Shown here piece by piece: positions 36,664 to 45,325 of a stretch of 64,000 nt of DNA. The DNA is taken from contig JAYWHX010000184.1 in assembly GCA_043777375.1 (NCBI GenBank), forward strand, positions 21,392 through 85,391, read 5' to 3'. Numbering within the stretch: the first letter of the stretch is position 1; each line of letters starts with the position of its first letter. The stretch comes from TH-plancto1 sp043777375 (GTDB taxonomy: Bacteria; Planctomycetota; Planctomycetia; Planctomycetales; Planctomycetaceae). The translations under genes were made by a program, and so were the position numbers. The notes beneath the pieces are model-generated. The model worked only from the letters and a program-made list of their open reading frames with translations, was not told the origin of the DNA and did not search any database.

Positions 36664-37584
36664 ATGCATATCGACAAGGTCTCGACGTTCTGTTTCTTCG
36701 CCAGTTACCTCGTGGCACTGGGGCTGGAGTTGACTCAATTCATGCGGACCAGTCGCATGAATCGCTGGGCAGCTATCGGGTTCGCAGGGGCGGGGCTTGT
36801 CGCGCAGACCATCTATCTCTTCCATCGCAGTCAGGTCTCGGGCCTACCGCCATTGATTGGGTCGATGCACGACTGGTTACTGGTGCTGGCCTGGGTAGCC
36901 GCTGCGGTGTACATCGTGCTGGAGCTGAGAGACCGTCGACTCGGCTTAGGAGTTTTTTTACTGCCACTGATTCTGTTGCTGGTGGGGTCATCGAACTCGG
37001 TCATCAAAATCGGGCAGCCCAGGGACACTCAGTATGCCGTGGCGATGCTGCATGCCTCGCTGCTGGTGTTCGGCATCGCGGGAGTGATGATCGCCTTTCT
37101 GCTCAGCCTGATGTACCTGATCCAGCATAACCGCCTCAAACACAAGTCTCCCGATCCCGATAGTTTGCAGCTCTATAGCTTGGAGCGACTGGGGCGGATG
37201 AATTGGTGGGCGGTGGTCGGATCGGTTCCGTTGTTGACACTCGGGATGTTGACCGGGGTGTGTTTGGCGTGGAAGTCCCGGACCACATCGTCCCCCATCG
37301 ATTTGACGTCAGCGGGTTTTGTCGTGATGTATGGATTATGGCTGGCCATGATCGTGCTGCTGGGATGGCTGGTCGGGCGCAGCCAATCCTCGGGGAAGAT
37401 TGTGGCGTGGCGGACTCTGTGGGCCTGCGGGTTTCTGCTGGTGACGATGCTTTGTCTCGAAGTGTTTACGGGGGGAATCCATGGGAAGAAGGACCGTAGG
37501 ACGGGCACATTTGCCCGTCCGTCCGGTGAATGGGACGTAACCGCTGAACGACTCATTCAACGCTCAACGGAGGATCGCTCATGA
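36664..37584 (+). CDS. HemX/CcsA-type membrane protein upstream of hemA
   Basis: 306 residues with about eight hydrophobic segments and the cytochrome c assembly-like fold (SMHDWLLVLAWVAAAVYIVLEL, VAMLHASLLVFGIAGVMIAFLLSLMYLIQ, GMLTGVCLAWK). The tryptophan-rich WWD haem-handling motif of true CcsA is missing, so HemX, which affects HemA levels in other bacteria, is the better label. The ATGA overlap with hemA supports that link. Residues about 279-306 (after GIHGKK) are polar and are encoded by a dispersed palindromic repeat, so the natural protein probably ended earlier and was extended by the insertion. Confidence 0.82.
   Translation: MHIDKVSTFCFFASYLVALGLELTQFMRTSRMNRWAAIGFAGAGLVAQTIYLFHRSQVSGLPPLIGSMHDWLLVLAWVAAAVYIVLELRDRRLGLGVFLLPLILLLVGSSNSVIKIGQPRDTQYAVAMLHASLLVFGIAGVMIAFLLSLMYLIQHNRLKHKSPDPDSLQLYSLERLGRMNWWAVVGSVPLLTLGMLTGVCLAWKSRTTSSPIDLTSAGFVVMYGLWLAMIVLLGWLVGRSQSSGKIVAWRTLWACGFLLVTMLCLEVFTGGIHGKKDRRTGTFARPSGEWDVTAERLIQRSTEDRS
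37499..37520. repeat. Palindromic repeat inside the 3' end of the hemX-like gene
   Basis: GGACGGGCA-CATT-TGCCCGTCC is the same nine-base-arm, four-base-loop family as the elements at 34356-34523, with CCGTA just before it as the reverse complement of the TACGG following the 34501 copy. It is read in frame as DRRTGTFARPS in the hemX-like protein. Confidence 0.75.
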
Positions 37585-38858
37585 ACCTCCAGGTTGTCTT
37601 TTGTACTCACCAGACCGCCAGTCTCTCTGTTCGCGAACGCTTGGCGTTCTCCTCCCCAGAGCTTCTCGCCCGGGCCTATCACGACTTACGTGAACGGTTT
37701 CCCCAATGCGAATTCGTGATCGTCTCGACATGTAACCGGGTCGAGATCTATACCGCGCATGACGTGCCGGGCAGTGGTCCCGAGCTGCGGCAGATCGCGA
37801 AGTTCTTGTCGGAGTTCCACGATGTGCCTCTCGACGACTTCTACTCGGAACTGTCCGAGAAGTCGGGGAGTCACGCCGTGCGGCATCTATTCGATGTCGC
37901 CAGTAGCATCGACAGCATGGTCTTGGGCGAAAGCCAGATCGTGAACCAGGTGAAGTCGGCCTACGACTCGGCGGCCAAAGCGACAGCGTGCGGCCTGCTG
38001 ACTAACACACTCTTCCAGCGTGCCTTAACGGTGTCGAGTCGTGTCCGCACTGAAACCCGGTTGTCCGAGGGACGGATCTCGATCGCCAGCGTGGCGGTGA
38101 TCGATTTTGGAAAGAGTATCTTCGATAGTTTTCGTGATAAGACGGTGCTGGTGATCGGGGCGGGCGAGATGGGGGAAGAGACCCTCCGCTACTTGAAGTC
38201 GGAAGGGGTCAAGCGCATTCTGGTTTGCAATCGGAACCCAGAGCGAGCTCTGCGGCTGGCTCACGAGTTCGGTGGCATCGCGAGAGATTGGACCACGCTG
38301 GATGATTGCCTGTGCGAGGCGGATGTCATCGTGAGCACGACAGGGGCCGATCGTCCGATTATCGATGTGCCCCGGTTCAAGGCGATCCGCAAACGTACGG
38401 GCGAGCGGCCCGTGTTCATCCTCGATCTCGGGGCTCCTCGCGACTTCGACCCCGCAGTCGGAAAGATTGACGATGCCGTGTTCCTGTACGACATCGATGA
38501 CCTCGAAGCCACCTGCCAGAGGAACCGCAACAACCGCGCCCACGAAATCGAAGTCGCACGCCAGATCATTGAAGAGGAAACAACCCGCTTCGTTCACGAC
38601 CTCAACCACAAATCCACCGGCCCCATTATCAAGCAGTTGCGAGAGCACTGGCAGGAGATCAGTCGTCAGGAGCTCGACATGTTGTTCCGGAAGTTGCCCC
38701 ATGTCGGAGAAACGGACCGCATGGCAGTGGAGAGAACGGTCGATCGAATTGTGAACAAGCTGTTACACCCCCCGCTGGAGGCTCTGCGAGACGAGTCTCG
38801 TGAGGGGACACCGCATGGGCTGCTGGAGGCGATTCGGCGGTTGTTCCGGATATCGTAG
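37581..38858 (+). CDS. hemA: Glutamyl-tRNA reductase
   Basis: 425 residues. N-terminal catalytic domain with the active cysteine in STCNRVEIY (Cys51) and the LGESQIVNQVK motif, NADPH-binding GAGEMGEETLRYL, ILVCNRNPERA, VIVSTTGADRPII, and a C-terminal dimerisation helix region. It reduces glutamyl-tRNA to glutamate-1-semialdehyde, the first committed step of C5 tetrapyrrole synthesis. Starts in a four-base overlap with the hemX-like gene. No other haem gene is in the window. Confidence 0.97.
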   Translation: MNLQVVFCTHQTASLSVRERLAFSSPELLARAYHDLRERFPQCEFVIVSTCNRVEIYTAHDVPGSGPELRQIAKFLSEFHDVPLDDFYSELSEKSGSHAVRHLFDVASSIDSMVLGESQIVNQVKSAYDSAAKATACGLLTNTLFQRALTVSSRVRTETRLSEGRISIASVAVIDFGKSIFDSFRDKTVLVIGAGEMGEETLRYLKSEGVKRILVCNRNPERALRLAHEFGGIARDWTTLDDCLCEADVIVSTTGADRPIIDVPRFKAIRKRTGERPVFILDLGAPRDFDPAVGKIDDAVFLYDIDDLEATCQRNRNNRAHEIEVARQIIEEETTRFVHDLNHKSTGPIIKQLREHWQEISRQELDMLFRKLPHVGETDRMAVERTVDRIVNKLLHPPLEALRDESREGTPHGLLEAIRRLFRIS

Positions 38859-38993
38859 ACTGGCCCTCGCGAATGCGGCGTATTTGATGAAATGCAGTGA
38901 TTCGCGACTTGAGCGGGCTGGCGAGACGAGTATATTCGAGAGTTGCTTCAGACCGTTGCCAAGTCACCTTCCCCCACTTTTTCAGAGACCGTT

Positions 38994-39323
38994 ATGCCGG
39001 GCGAACCGATCATGGAAGTGTATTCCGTCGGCCCCACGACCGTCGTGGGGTTCGGGGGGCGGGATTTACTGGATTCCGTGAATCTGGCAGCCTGTCGAGA
39101 GGAAATCGTCGCCCTGATCGCTCGGGAAAAATGCCATGTTCTGGCGTTTGATCTCTCAGGAGTCAAGCTGATTCCGAGTGGTCTGTTAGGGCTTCTGGCC
39201 TCGATTCGTCAGCTTGGTGCAGAGGTTCATCTCTACAACCCGTCGGACGATGTGCGCGAGGTGTTGTCAGTCACGAATCTGGATCGTCTGATGCCCGTGC
39301 ATGAGATTGATTTCGGGAATTAG
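38994..39323 (+). CDS. STAS domain protein (anti-sigma factor antagonist-like)
   Basis: 109 residues from ATG at 38994. A compact STAS fold: TTVVGFGGRDLLDSVNLAACREEIVALI, then CHVLAFDLSGVKLIPSGLLGLLASIRQLGAEVHLYNPSDDVREVLSVTNLDRLMPVHE. The helix after LSGV carries PSG at the place of the phosphoacceptor serine in SpoIIAA-type proteins (usually D-S-S/T-G), so phosphorylation by an anti-sigma kinase is conceivable. No matching anti-sigma factor gene lies near; the nearest upstream gene is hemA. Confidence 0.85.
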   Translation: MPGEPIMEVYSVGPTTVVGFGGRDLLDSVNLAACREEIVALIAREKCHVLAFDLSGVKLIPSGLLGLLASIRQLGAEVHLYNPSDDVREVLSVTNLDRLMPVHEIDFGN

Positions 39324-39380
39324 CAGTCACAAGGATTTTGTTTCTCACAAACTTTCGGGCCGAAGGTTGAACTCATTTCT

Positions 39381-40538
39381 ATGAAAGCTTCTTCCGAGGA
39401 ATTTCTGGCCATCTCCTCCCCGGAGGATGCAGGACTCATTCCAGATCGCTGGAACCGCGTCTTAGCACTGGCCTTGAAGCTATCACAGACGATCCTCCCG
39501 GGTCTGGCTTTCCAGGTCTCTGTGCGAGGAAAATCGACTGGGGAGTTTCAATTTGGTCGACAGGCCCCCAGCCTCTCCTCCCCCCTACTGCGGACAGATT
39601 CGATCTTCTTGTCGGCCTCTCTCACAAAGCCAATCGTGGCGATGGCGACCATGCTGCTCGTCGAGCGTGGAGATCTCGCCCTCAATGATTTGGTGGCGGA
39701 TTATCTACCGCAACTGGCGGACTCGACGAAGAAGTCGCTCACGGTTCGACATCTGTTGACTCATACGTCGGGACTTCCCGATCAGCTGCCGAATAACCGC
39801 GCTCTGCGGATGACGAAGTCTCCACTCGCTCGCTTCGTCGAGGGAGCCTGCACCGTGCAGCAAGACTTCCCACCCGGCCGCGGTGTGCAGTATCAAAGCA
39901 TGGGGTTCATGCTGCTGGCTGCGATTCTCGAAGCGCTCACACGGACTAAACTTCCGGCATTCTTAGAGCGAGAGATCTTCACTCCCTTGCGGATGAAGGA
40001 CACAGTTCTGGGGGCTCCGGACGATTGGTTTGTGCCGGGCGGGAAGGCGGAACGACTGGCACAGGTCGACGTGCCGGATGAACAAAAAGGGGGCGATGAT
40101 TGGAACTGGAATAGCCGCTACTGGCTCCAACTCGGGGCCCCGTGGGGCGGCATGCTGACAACCACTAACGACATAATTCGCTTCAGCCAGGTGATGCTGG
40201 ACGGCGGGACCAACGGAATCATCAAGCTGTTCTCTGGCACCGCGATTCAGGCGGCCACCACGAACCAGCTCCCGGTATTCCCCGATGTCCCGGAAGCGGA
40301 TCGCCGTTGCCGCGGTTGGGGACTGGGGTGGCGGTTGAACTGGCCCGCTCACTCGGCTACGTTTGGAGATCTGCTTGGTCCGCGAGCGTATGGTCACTGG
40401 GGGGCAACCGGCACACTGTTCTGGATTGACCCGGATCGCCATGCTTCGGCGGTACTACTCTCGACGTTGCCGTTGGACAAGCAAAGCGGTCCGGCACTGA
40501 CGAAGCTCAGCAATGCGATTGTGGCAGCGATTCGTTGA
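39381..40538 (+). CDS. Beta-lactamase-fold serine hydrolase (class C/EstB-like)
   Basis: 385 residues. Motifs of the class C/penicillin-binding-protein-like hydrolases: SLTK (Ser80-Lys83), Tyr in VQYQSMGFM (about 175, Y-x-N-like position), and HWGATGT (about 342) as the third motif. LLTHTSGLPDQLP and GGMLTTTNDIIRFSQVML are diagnostic of this family (esterases, D-amino peptidases, transpeptidase-like). No signal peptide is apparent, so it seems cytoplasmic, which favours an esterase rather than antibiotic resistance. Substrate unknown. Confidence 0.88.
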   Translation: MKASSEEFLAISSPEDAGLIPDRWNRVLALALKLSQTILPGLAFQVSVRGKSTGEFQFGRQAPSLSSPLLRTDSIFLSASLTKPIVAMATMLLVERGDLALNDLVADYLPQLADSTKKSLTVRHLLTHTSGLPDQLPNNRALRMTKSPLARFVEGACTVQQDFPPGRGVQYQSMGFMLLAAILEALTRTKLPAFLEREIFTPLRMKDTVLGAPDDWFVPGGKAERLAQVDVPDEQKGGDDWNWNSRYWLQLGAPWGGMLTTTNDIIRFSQVMLDGGTNGIIKLFSGTAIQAATTNQLPVFPDVPEADRRCRGWGLGWRLNWPAHSATFGDLLGPRAYGHWGATGTLFWIDPDRHASAVLLSTLPLDKQSGPALTKLSNAIVAAIR

Positions 40539-40581
40539 CGCGAACTTGCGGGGGGAAATGCTCCGCTTCGAAGACTGCGCG

Positions 40582-41055
40582 TCACCGCTCAACAGGGGGT
40601 TCGGCGTCGTCGCACTCGCCGAGAATGTTGTCTTTGAAGTAAGCCCACTCGGCATCGTCATCGGTCAGCAGTTCGATCGGATACGGCTTCTTCTTCTGGG
40701 GCATCGAATTGATACGCGTGGCTGCCTCTTCCACACTGTTCGAGTAGCACACCCACTGCCGTGACCCGTCATTGGTGATCACGCAGACCAGTACTGTTTG
40801 ACAATCGTTTTCGAGAGCCACCAGCAGCAGGTCTTCGAAATCGTCGATCGCTTCCACGGACGCTTCGGTGGGCAGCCCTTGTGCGTCCGGCTCGTAGTTC
40901 CAGTTGATCAGCAACAGCTCCGGATACCCGCTGACATCCGCGACAGTCCGCAACTCAGACCGAAAGCGGATCATGAGCGGCTTCTCGTTGTTCTCCCCTT
41001 CGGCGGCGGCCCACAGGTCACGTTCAACAGCGGACTTCACAAGTGCGGACAGCAT
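40582..41055 (-). CDS. DUF695 domain protein
   Basis: 157 residues from ATG at 41055, preceded by GGAAG. The open frame runs upstream to 41271 but the extra residues look random. Sequence features PLMIRFRSELRTVADVSGYPELLLINWNYEPDAQGLPTEASVEAIDDFEDLLLVALEND, CVITNDGSRQWVCYSNSVEEAATRI and YPIELLTDDDAEWAYFKDNI match DUF695, a family of unknown function often found alone or with immunity-like proteins. Cytoplasmic. The gene lies beside a REP/RAYT element and could be accessory. Confidence 0.65.
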   Translation of the reverse strand: MLSALVKSAVERDLWAAAEGENNEKPLMIRFRSELRTVADVSGYPELLLINWNYEPDAQGLPTEASVEAIDDFEDLLLVALENDCQTVLVCVITNDGSRQWVCYSNSVEEAATRINSMPQKKKPYPIELLTDDDAEWAYFKDNILGECDDAEPPVER

Positions 41056-41437
41056 GGCTCTTCCAGAGACGATCAGTGGGGTGGGGGAGACTGTAAGTCG
41101 ATTCAGGTCGGGAGCATGACAGCCAGTGGTCGCGTTTGCAACCAAAAGCTTTCCGCCAAATCGCCTCGCGCGACTCATTGTCTCGACAGACTTGTCGAAC
41201 TCCCACAATTTGCAACACGGTTCATCGAGTGTTGCTGGTCTCTCGCTCGATGGAGCAGGCCATTGATTCACTTGTCGCCTTCGAGCAGGCGGAATGGTTT
41301 GGAGTAGAACTTCTGTCGTTCATGACGGGACAGTTTCTTATATCATCTGCCGTTGCACTACCACTGAAGCGGTGGGCAATTGTCGAGCCGTCACCCCCGG
41401 GACGAAAATCGCAGCGCGAGATCGATCAAGCTCACAC
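41056..41437. other. Gap between DUF695 gene and RAYT gene, with one REP
   Basis: The stretch near 41366-41406 is a REP unit like those at 41995-42770; the remaining bases (41056-41365) show no supportable gene and include the likely promoter of the DUF695 gene. Confidence 0.5.
41366..41406. repeat. REP unit downstream of the RAYT gene
   Basis: Contains CCACTGAAGCGGTGGGCAAT followed by GTCGAGCCGTC and CCCGGGACGAA, the second half of the B-type unit found at 42190-42246. It lies 30 bases past the RAYT stop codon, so REPs flank the gene on both sides. Confidence 0.75.
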
Positions 41438-41884
41438 TCAATCCAGCATCCATTCCTCGTACGCAATCCCATGCTTGTCGAGAATCGCCTTCAACTCCTC
41501 TGGGAAGGTCTTCCGTAGGTGATGGTCGGCCTGATTCTCGATGTATGCCACCGTTGCATCGACACCCGACACACTCACACTGAACGCCCCGTAGCCCTCT
41601 TGCCATTCGAACGTTGCCAGCTTGGGGAACGTCTCGTGAATCCACTTCGATGAATTCCCTTTGAGCAGTTGTACCGCTTTCGCCACAGTCATCGTTGACG
41701 GCAATGAGACCAGCATGTGGACATGATCCGCGACACCCCCGACCTTCAACGCCCGCATCTTGTTCTCGCGAGCAATCCCACCCAGATACGGCCACAACCG
41801 CTCTTGCACCTCCGGCGTCAGAAACGGACGGCGATCCTTGGTACTGAAGACGACATGCATGAGGCAGCTGACGAACGAGTGCAT
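41438..41884 (-). CDS. REP-associated tyrosine transposase (RAYT, IS200/IS605-like Y1 family)
   Basis: 148 residues from ATG at 41884. The Y1/HUH core is intact: MHSFVSCLMHVVFSTKDRRPF, the HUH motif VADHVHMLVSLP (about residues 77-88), TVAKAVQLLKGNSSKWIHETFP, and the catalytic-tyrosine helix VAYIENQADHHLRKTFPEE. In RAYTs this single-strand transposase is domesticated or semi-mobile and acts on REP hairpins rather than forming an insertion sequence with TnpB. No tnpB is present. REP elements occur on both sides, supporting the RAYT identification. The 45 codons upstream of the chosen start have no recognisable domain. Confidence 0.85.
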   Translation of the reverse strand: MHSFVSCLMHVVFSTKDRRPFLTPEVQERLWPYLGGIARENKMRALKVGGVADHVHMLVSLPSTMTVAKAVQLLKGNSSKWIHETFPKLATFEWQEGYGAFSVSVSGVDATVAYIENQADHHLRKTFPEELKAILDKHGIAYEEWMLD

Positions 41885-41994
41885 GGGGCATCTCCGAGTG
41901 GCAAAGAGGACGTCACGAAGTGAGGGTATCGAGAGTGAGTGAGTAAGCGAGTGAGGCAGCCAATGACGCGGGCACGCCAGCGTACAATCCTCCT

Positions 41995-42608
41995 CTGTCC
42001 CGCTAGGGACACCCGACAATAGCCCACCGATTTATCGGTGGGGAGCGTATCCCATCAAGGCCCACAGTCCCGTCAGGGACGAAAGAGAGTAGGGGGTCTC
42101 CACATGTCGCAATGACTATCGCGATCCCAAGCACGAATCGATCTAGGAACTTCTTTCGTCCCTACCGGGACTGCTTGACACACCGGCGACCGTTGCCCCA
42201 CCGCTGAAGCGGTGGGCTATTTTCACACCGTCCCTACCGGGACGAAGACACTCCCTGTCCCGCTAGGGACACCCGACAATAGCCCACCGATTTATCGGTG
42301 GGGAGCGTATCCCATCAAGGCCCACAGTCCCGTCAGGGACGAAAGACCGTCCGATGGTCTCCGCGTGTCATAACCACGAGTACGAGAAAATACACCTCTC
42401 TGGCGAACCTCTGTCGTCCCTACCGGGACTGGGGTGCGTCCTGATCTTCGTCTCCCACCGCTGAAGCGGTGGGCTATTGTCGAGCCGTCCCTATCGAGAC
42501 GAAGAGGCGCTTCGCCTGTCCCGCCATAGGTTTTTCGACTATGGCCCACCGATTTATCGGTGGGAAGCGAATCCCAACAAACCCCGCAGTCCCGCCAGGG
42601 ACGAAAGA
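41995..42608. repeat. REP units type A (three copies)
   Basis: Copy 1 (41995-42086) and copy 2 (42255-42346) are identical over 92 bases; copy 3 (42516-42608) is diverged. Each has a GTCCC/GGGAC stem, an ACAATAG then CCCACCGATTTATCGGTGGG hairpin, and a GTCCCGTCAGGGACGAAAGA end. Periodicity between copies is about 260 bases. Confidence 0.85.
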
Positions 42609-42770
42609 AGGTTCGGGGCCAGTGCCCCGTCCTCAACATCCGCCGCCCCCGACATCCGAGCCGTCCCCAAGCTCGAACTTACGTCGTCCCTAACGGGAGT
42701 GGCTGACCTTTTGCCACTCGATGCCCACCGTTGAAATTGTGGCCATTTTCAACCGTCCCAATAGAGACGG
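42157..42770. repeat. REP units type B, inverted relative to type A (three copies)
   Basis: Copies at about 42157-42246, 42413-42502 and 42682-42770. Each reads GTCGTCCCTACCGGGACTG, then CCCACCGCTGAAGCGGTGGG with CTATT after it, and ends GTCCCTACCGGGAC; the third copy is the most decayed. Read on the minus strand they match type A, so A and B alternate as inverted pairs, like bacterial interspersed mosaic elements. Confidence 0.85.
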
Positions 42771-42798
42771 TGAATTGAAATGATCCTTTATCAAATCA

Positions 42799-43935
42799 TC
42801 ATGAAGCAACGTGCCCCGCTGGTATGACCGGAGTTGCCCCTTCACGATACTTCTGGATGTACGGATTTAAGACCTGGGACAGCCGTTGCATGGCCTCGAC
42901 CATTTTCGTCTGCAACGCGTCCCAAGTAGATTCATCCCGCAGACCTCCGCCGGTGACTTCACACATGACCTTGGATGAGTTCGCCGCGTCATTTCGATGC
43001 CAGATCAACGGAGCCCCGAAATTACAGTCGATTTGCGTCCTGTGAGTCGTAATTTCGTCAAAGATCGCTTTGGTTTCTTCTTTTGATGGTCGATCCAAAA
43101 CGAGTTCCACCCGGCCTCTGTCCCTCAGGATGATATAAGCGAACTGAAGTCCACCACTCGAAGCGTTCAACCAATGTTCTTTGGAGGGCGAGATATTTCG
43201 ATGCAGATCCAGCACGGCGTTGGCCTTCGTGAGCAAGCCAGACCAGAACTCCCGATGCAGTTCACCACGTGTACTAATTTCCTTGCGGGCTACGCGTTCC
43301 TGGATCTCCTTCTCCCGCAAGCGGACCTGATACTCCTGGACCTCCGGAAGCGGGATCACCTGCTGGATGTCGACTAGAGTTTTGTCGGCATGCATGTACG
43401 GCACCATGCGGACGCAGCGGATATCCAAACCCCTCTCATTCAGCCACAGCACGGCGGTTGTCAATTCTTTTGAGAAATCTGCAGAGGCCAGAACGATCCT
43501 GATGTCGTTCGCAAACAGATCTTCTTGCGGTTCGTCCCAACCCAAAAAGCCGAGCATCCGGACTTGGGGGTCATCTTCGATCCCAAGCCTCTGGAGGAAT
43601 TCGCGATGGGCATCGACGGCCTTTTCCCAAGTCATGGCGGAAATCATGGCGGCGTAGCGGATCGCTTGCAGCTCCATGTGTCCGCCGTCTTCGGTCCGCT
43701 TTAATTCTACGACTACCAGATTGGCGTCGCGGTCGAGGACCAGTAGATCGATCCGTCGGCTGGAGTCGTCCCAGTTGCTGAACTCTTCCGATATGACCAT
43801 GCCGTCCGGGACGATTGCATCGATTTGCATTCTCAGCAGGCGTTGCAGGTCCGCCCGCTCTTTCACCTTGGCAGCCGAAAACGTCGTCTGCTCAATGTTA
43901 ATCAACTTGTCGATGCCCAGTTCGTAAAGTGCCAT
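42799..43935 (-). CDS. Nuclease-like protein with C-terminal DUF4268-like region
   Basis: 378 residues. The N-terminal part has a PD-(D/E)XK-like core: ISEEFSNWDDSSRRIDLLVLDRDANLVVVELKRTEDGGHMELQAIRYAAMIS (about 48-100), with the Asp in RRIDLL and Glu-Leu-Lys in VVVELKR. This resembles NucS/EndoMS-like or restriction-type nucleases. The C-terminal half (about 215-378; HREFWSGLLTKANAVLDLHRNISPSKEHWL, YIILRDRGRVELVLDRPSKEETKAIFDEI) matches DUF4268. Such proteins occur in variable regions and may act in defence or DNA handling; no methylase or helicase partner is nearby. The gene abuts the REP array. Confidence 0.7.
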   Translation of the reverse strand: MALYELGIDKLINIEQTTFSAAKVKERADLQRLLRMQIDAIVPDGMVISEEFSNWDDSSRRIDLLVLDRDANLVVVELKRTEDGGHMELQAIRYAAMISAMTWEKAVDAHREFLQRLGIEDDPQVRMLGFLGWDEPQEDLFANDIRIVLASADFSKELTTAVLWLNERGLDIRCVRMVPYMHADKTLVDIQQVIPLPEVQEYQVRLREKEIQERVARKEISTRGELHREFWSGLLTKANAVLDLHRNISPSKEHWLNASSGGLQFAYIILRDRGRVELVLDRPSKEETKAIFDEITTHRTQIDCNFGAPLIWHRNDAANSSKVMCEVTGGGLRDESTWDALQTKMVEAMQRLSQVLNPYIQKYREGATPVIPAGHVAS

Positions 43936-44010
43936 TCGTCAATCCTGCGTTGGGAAGTTTCGTGTTACTCAACAGTTCATTCGAATGTACCTCATGCTCT
44001 CGCTCACCCT

Positions 44011-45252
44011 TCACTCCCTCAACCTGTACAACTGCTCCCCAGCCTTCCACACCAGCAGCACCCCTTCGTCTTCACGTCCGGCGTAGTCGTCGAGGTTGAT
44101 GGTTTCGGGGTCGAGGTAGCTGAGGTTGATTGACTCGCAGACTTCCTTCGGCACCTTCGAGGCGAGCGTGACCTTCACCCGGCATTTCTCGACGCCGTTC
44201 TCGTACGTGCCGCTCCCGCGCACGTGGGTCGAGTGGGCGAGGACGCCCCAGGGGTGGTCTTTGAACTTGTCCCATTGTTTGATGAAGTAGTCGCGGCAGT
44301 GGTAGCCGACTTCCATGATATGCTCGCCATGCGTCAGAGAAATCTCGCTGAGGTGCGGGGCATAGATGATCAGCTCTCCGCCATCGGCGACGACCGGCTC
44401 CAACTTGTACATGCACTTGCCAGCTGTCCACAGCTCGTCGTACATCTTCGGAGCGCACGACAACACGGTCTGGAACGGCTTGTCCATCCGCTTGATATGG
44501 ACCGTCCCGGAGAGGTCAGCTGCGTCGCTCCAGGCTTGTTCGGGGGTGTTGTAGAAGAGTCCGTGCAGTCGAGCAGTGCCGTCGCTGGTGACGACGAAGG
44601 TCAGGGCCCGCTTCTCCTGCTTGATCATATCAGCAGCCATGTTGACCACGTCGCGGACCGGCGTACTCTTCACCCCGATGATGCCGACATTGGTAATCAG
44701 TGCCCCGAGCCAGTGGAAGAAGTTCAGTAGGTCCGGCCCCGAAATGCCGGGGAAGAAATACTTATTCCCGCCCGAGAAGCCCACCACTTCGTGCGGAAAC
44801 ACGGGGCCCAAGACCATCAGCTGGTCATAGTTCTCGATCAGCTTGTTGATCTGCACCGGGACGACTTTAGAGAGCAGCCCGTTCGAGGCTTTCGCGGTGT
44901 CCGCTTCCGACAACGTCCCGAGCGTCATGAGGGCGTCGGGGTTGTCCCACTCGTGATTGAAGAACTGCGTCTGAAAGAACAGCCGCTGCCGCTCGATATC
45001 CTTGATCCCCAGCAGCTGGCTGATCTGCACCTCGGACATCGGCTTGTGCGTTCCGAGCGCAATCAGCACATCCAACACAGCCACGTGCGGTTTCAGATGC
45101 TGAAACAAAGCATCCCACAACAGCGGCAGCGGCGCTGTACGTGTGGAATCGGGAACGATGAGCAACAGCCGCTTCCCCGTGACATCGGCGATCGGCACGT
45201 TCTTGGTGATCCACTGGCGGACTTCATCGTCGGTCAGGATGGGAGCAGTCAT
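44011..45252 (-). CDS. LarA-family (lactate racemase-like/DUF2088) protein
   Basis: 413 residues from ATG at 45252 (a TTG four codons earlier is the alternative). It has the LarA N-terminal region with LLLIVPDSTRTAPLPLLWDAL (the P-D-x-T-R motif), LIALGTHKPMSEVQISQLLG, HEVVGFSGGNKYFFPGISG (the pincer-cofactor/metal region) and a beta-rich C-terminal half. LarA racemises lactate with a nickel-pincer nucleotide made by LarB, LarC and LarE. None of those is in the window. Many planctomycete paralogues act on other 2-hydroxy acids, so the substrate is open. Confidence 0.85.
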   Translation of the reverse strand: MTAPILTDDEVRQWITKNVPIADVTGKRLLLIVPDSTRTAPLPLLWDALFQHLKPHVAVLDVLIALGTHKPMSEVQISQLLGIKDIERQRLFFQTQFFNHEWDNPDALMTLGTLSEADTAKASNGLLSKVVPVQINKLIENYDQLMVLGPVFPHEVVGFSGGNKYFFPGISGPDLLNFFHWLGALITNVGIIGVKSTPVRDVVNMAADMIKQEKRALTFVVTSDGTARLHGLFYNTPEQAWSDAADLSGTVHIKRMDKPFQTVLSCAPKMYDELWTAGKCMYKLEPVVADGGELIIYAPHLSEISLTHGEHIMEVGYHCRDYFIKQWDKFKDHPWGVLAHSTHVRGSGTYENGVEKCRVKVTLASKVPKEVCESINLSYLDPETINLDDYAGREDEGVLLVWKAGEQLYRLRE

Positions 45253-45325
45253 GAGGGGCAACAATTCCTAGAATGAGCGGGCGCCGATGGCAGGGATTCA
45301 CGAAGCGAGGGGCAACGAACGTCTG

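Larger units (their letters stand above)
41885..42798. other. 914-base gap occupied by the REP array
   Basis: This gap between the RAYT start and the next gene is almost entirely REP units (see next entries). No gene could be supported here. Confidence 0.8.

Noticed and set aside
36664..37584. CcsA cytochrome c biogenesis protein
   Set aside because: The WWD motif and conserved haem histidines are not evident; coupling to hemA favours a HemX-like label.
39381..40538. Antibiotic-resistance beta-lactamase
   Set aside because: No signal peptide, and EstB-like family features fit an esterase/peptidase-type hydrolase better.
41438..41884. Intact IS200/IS605 insertion sequence
   Set aside because: No TnpB and no IS ends; REP units on both sides favour a RAYT.
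41995..42770. Regularly spaced repeats that could be a CRISPR array
   Set aside because: Units are long, palindromic and alternate in orientation with no unique spacers of constant size; no cas gene is present. REP array fits.
41995..42770. Integron attC array
   Set aside because: No integrase and no cassettes; the repeats lack the attC core sites.
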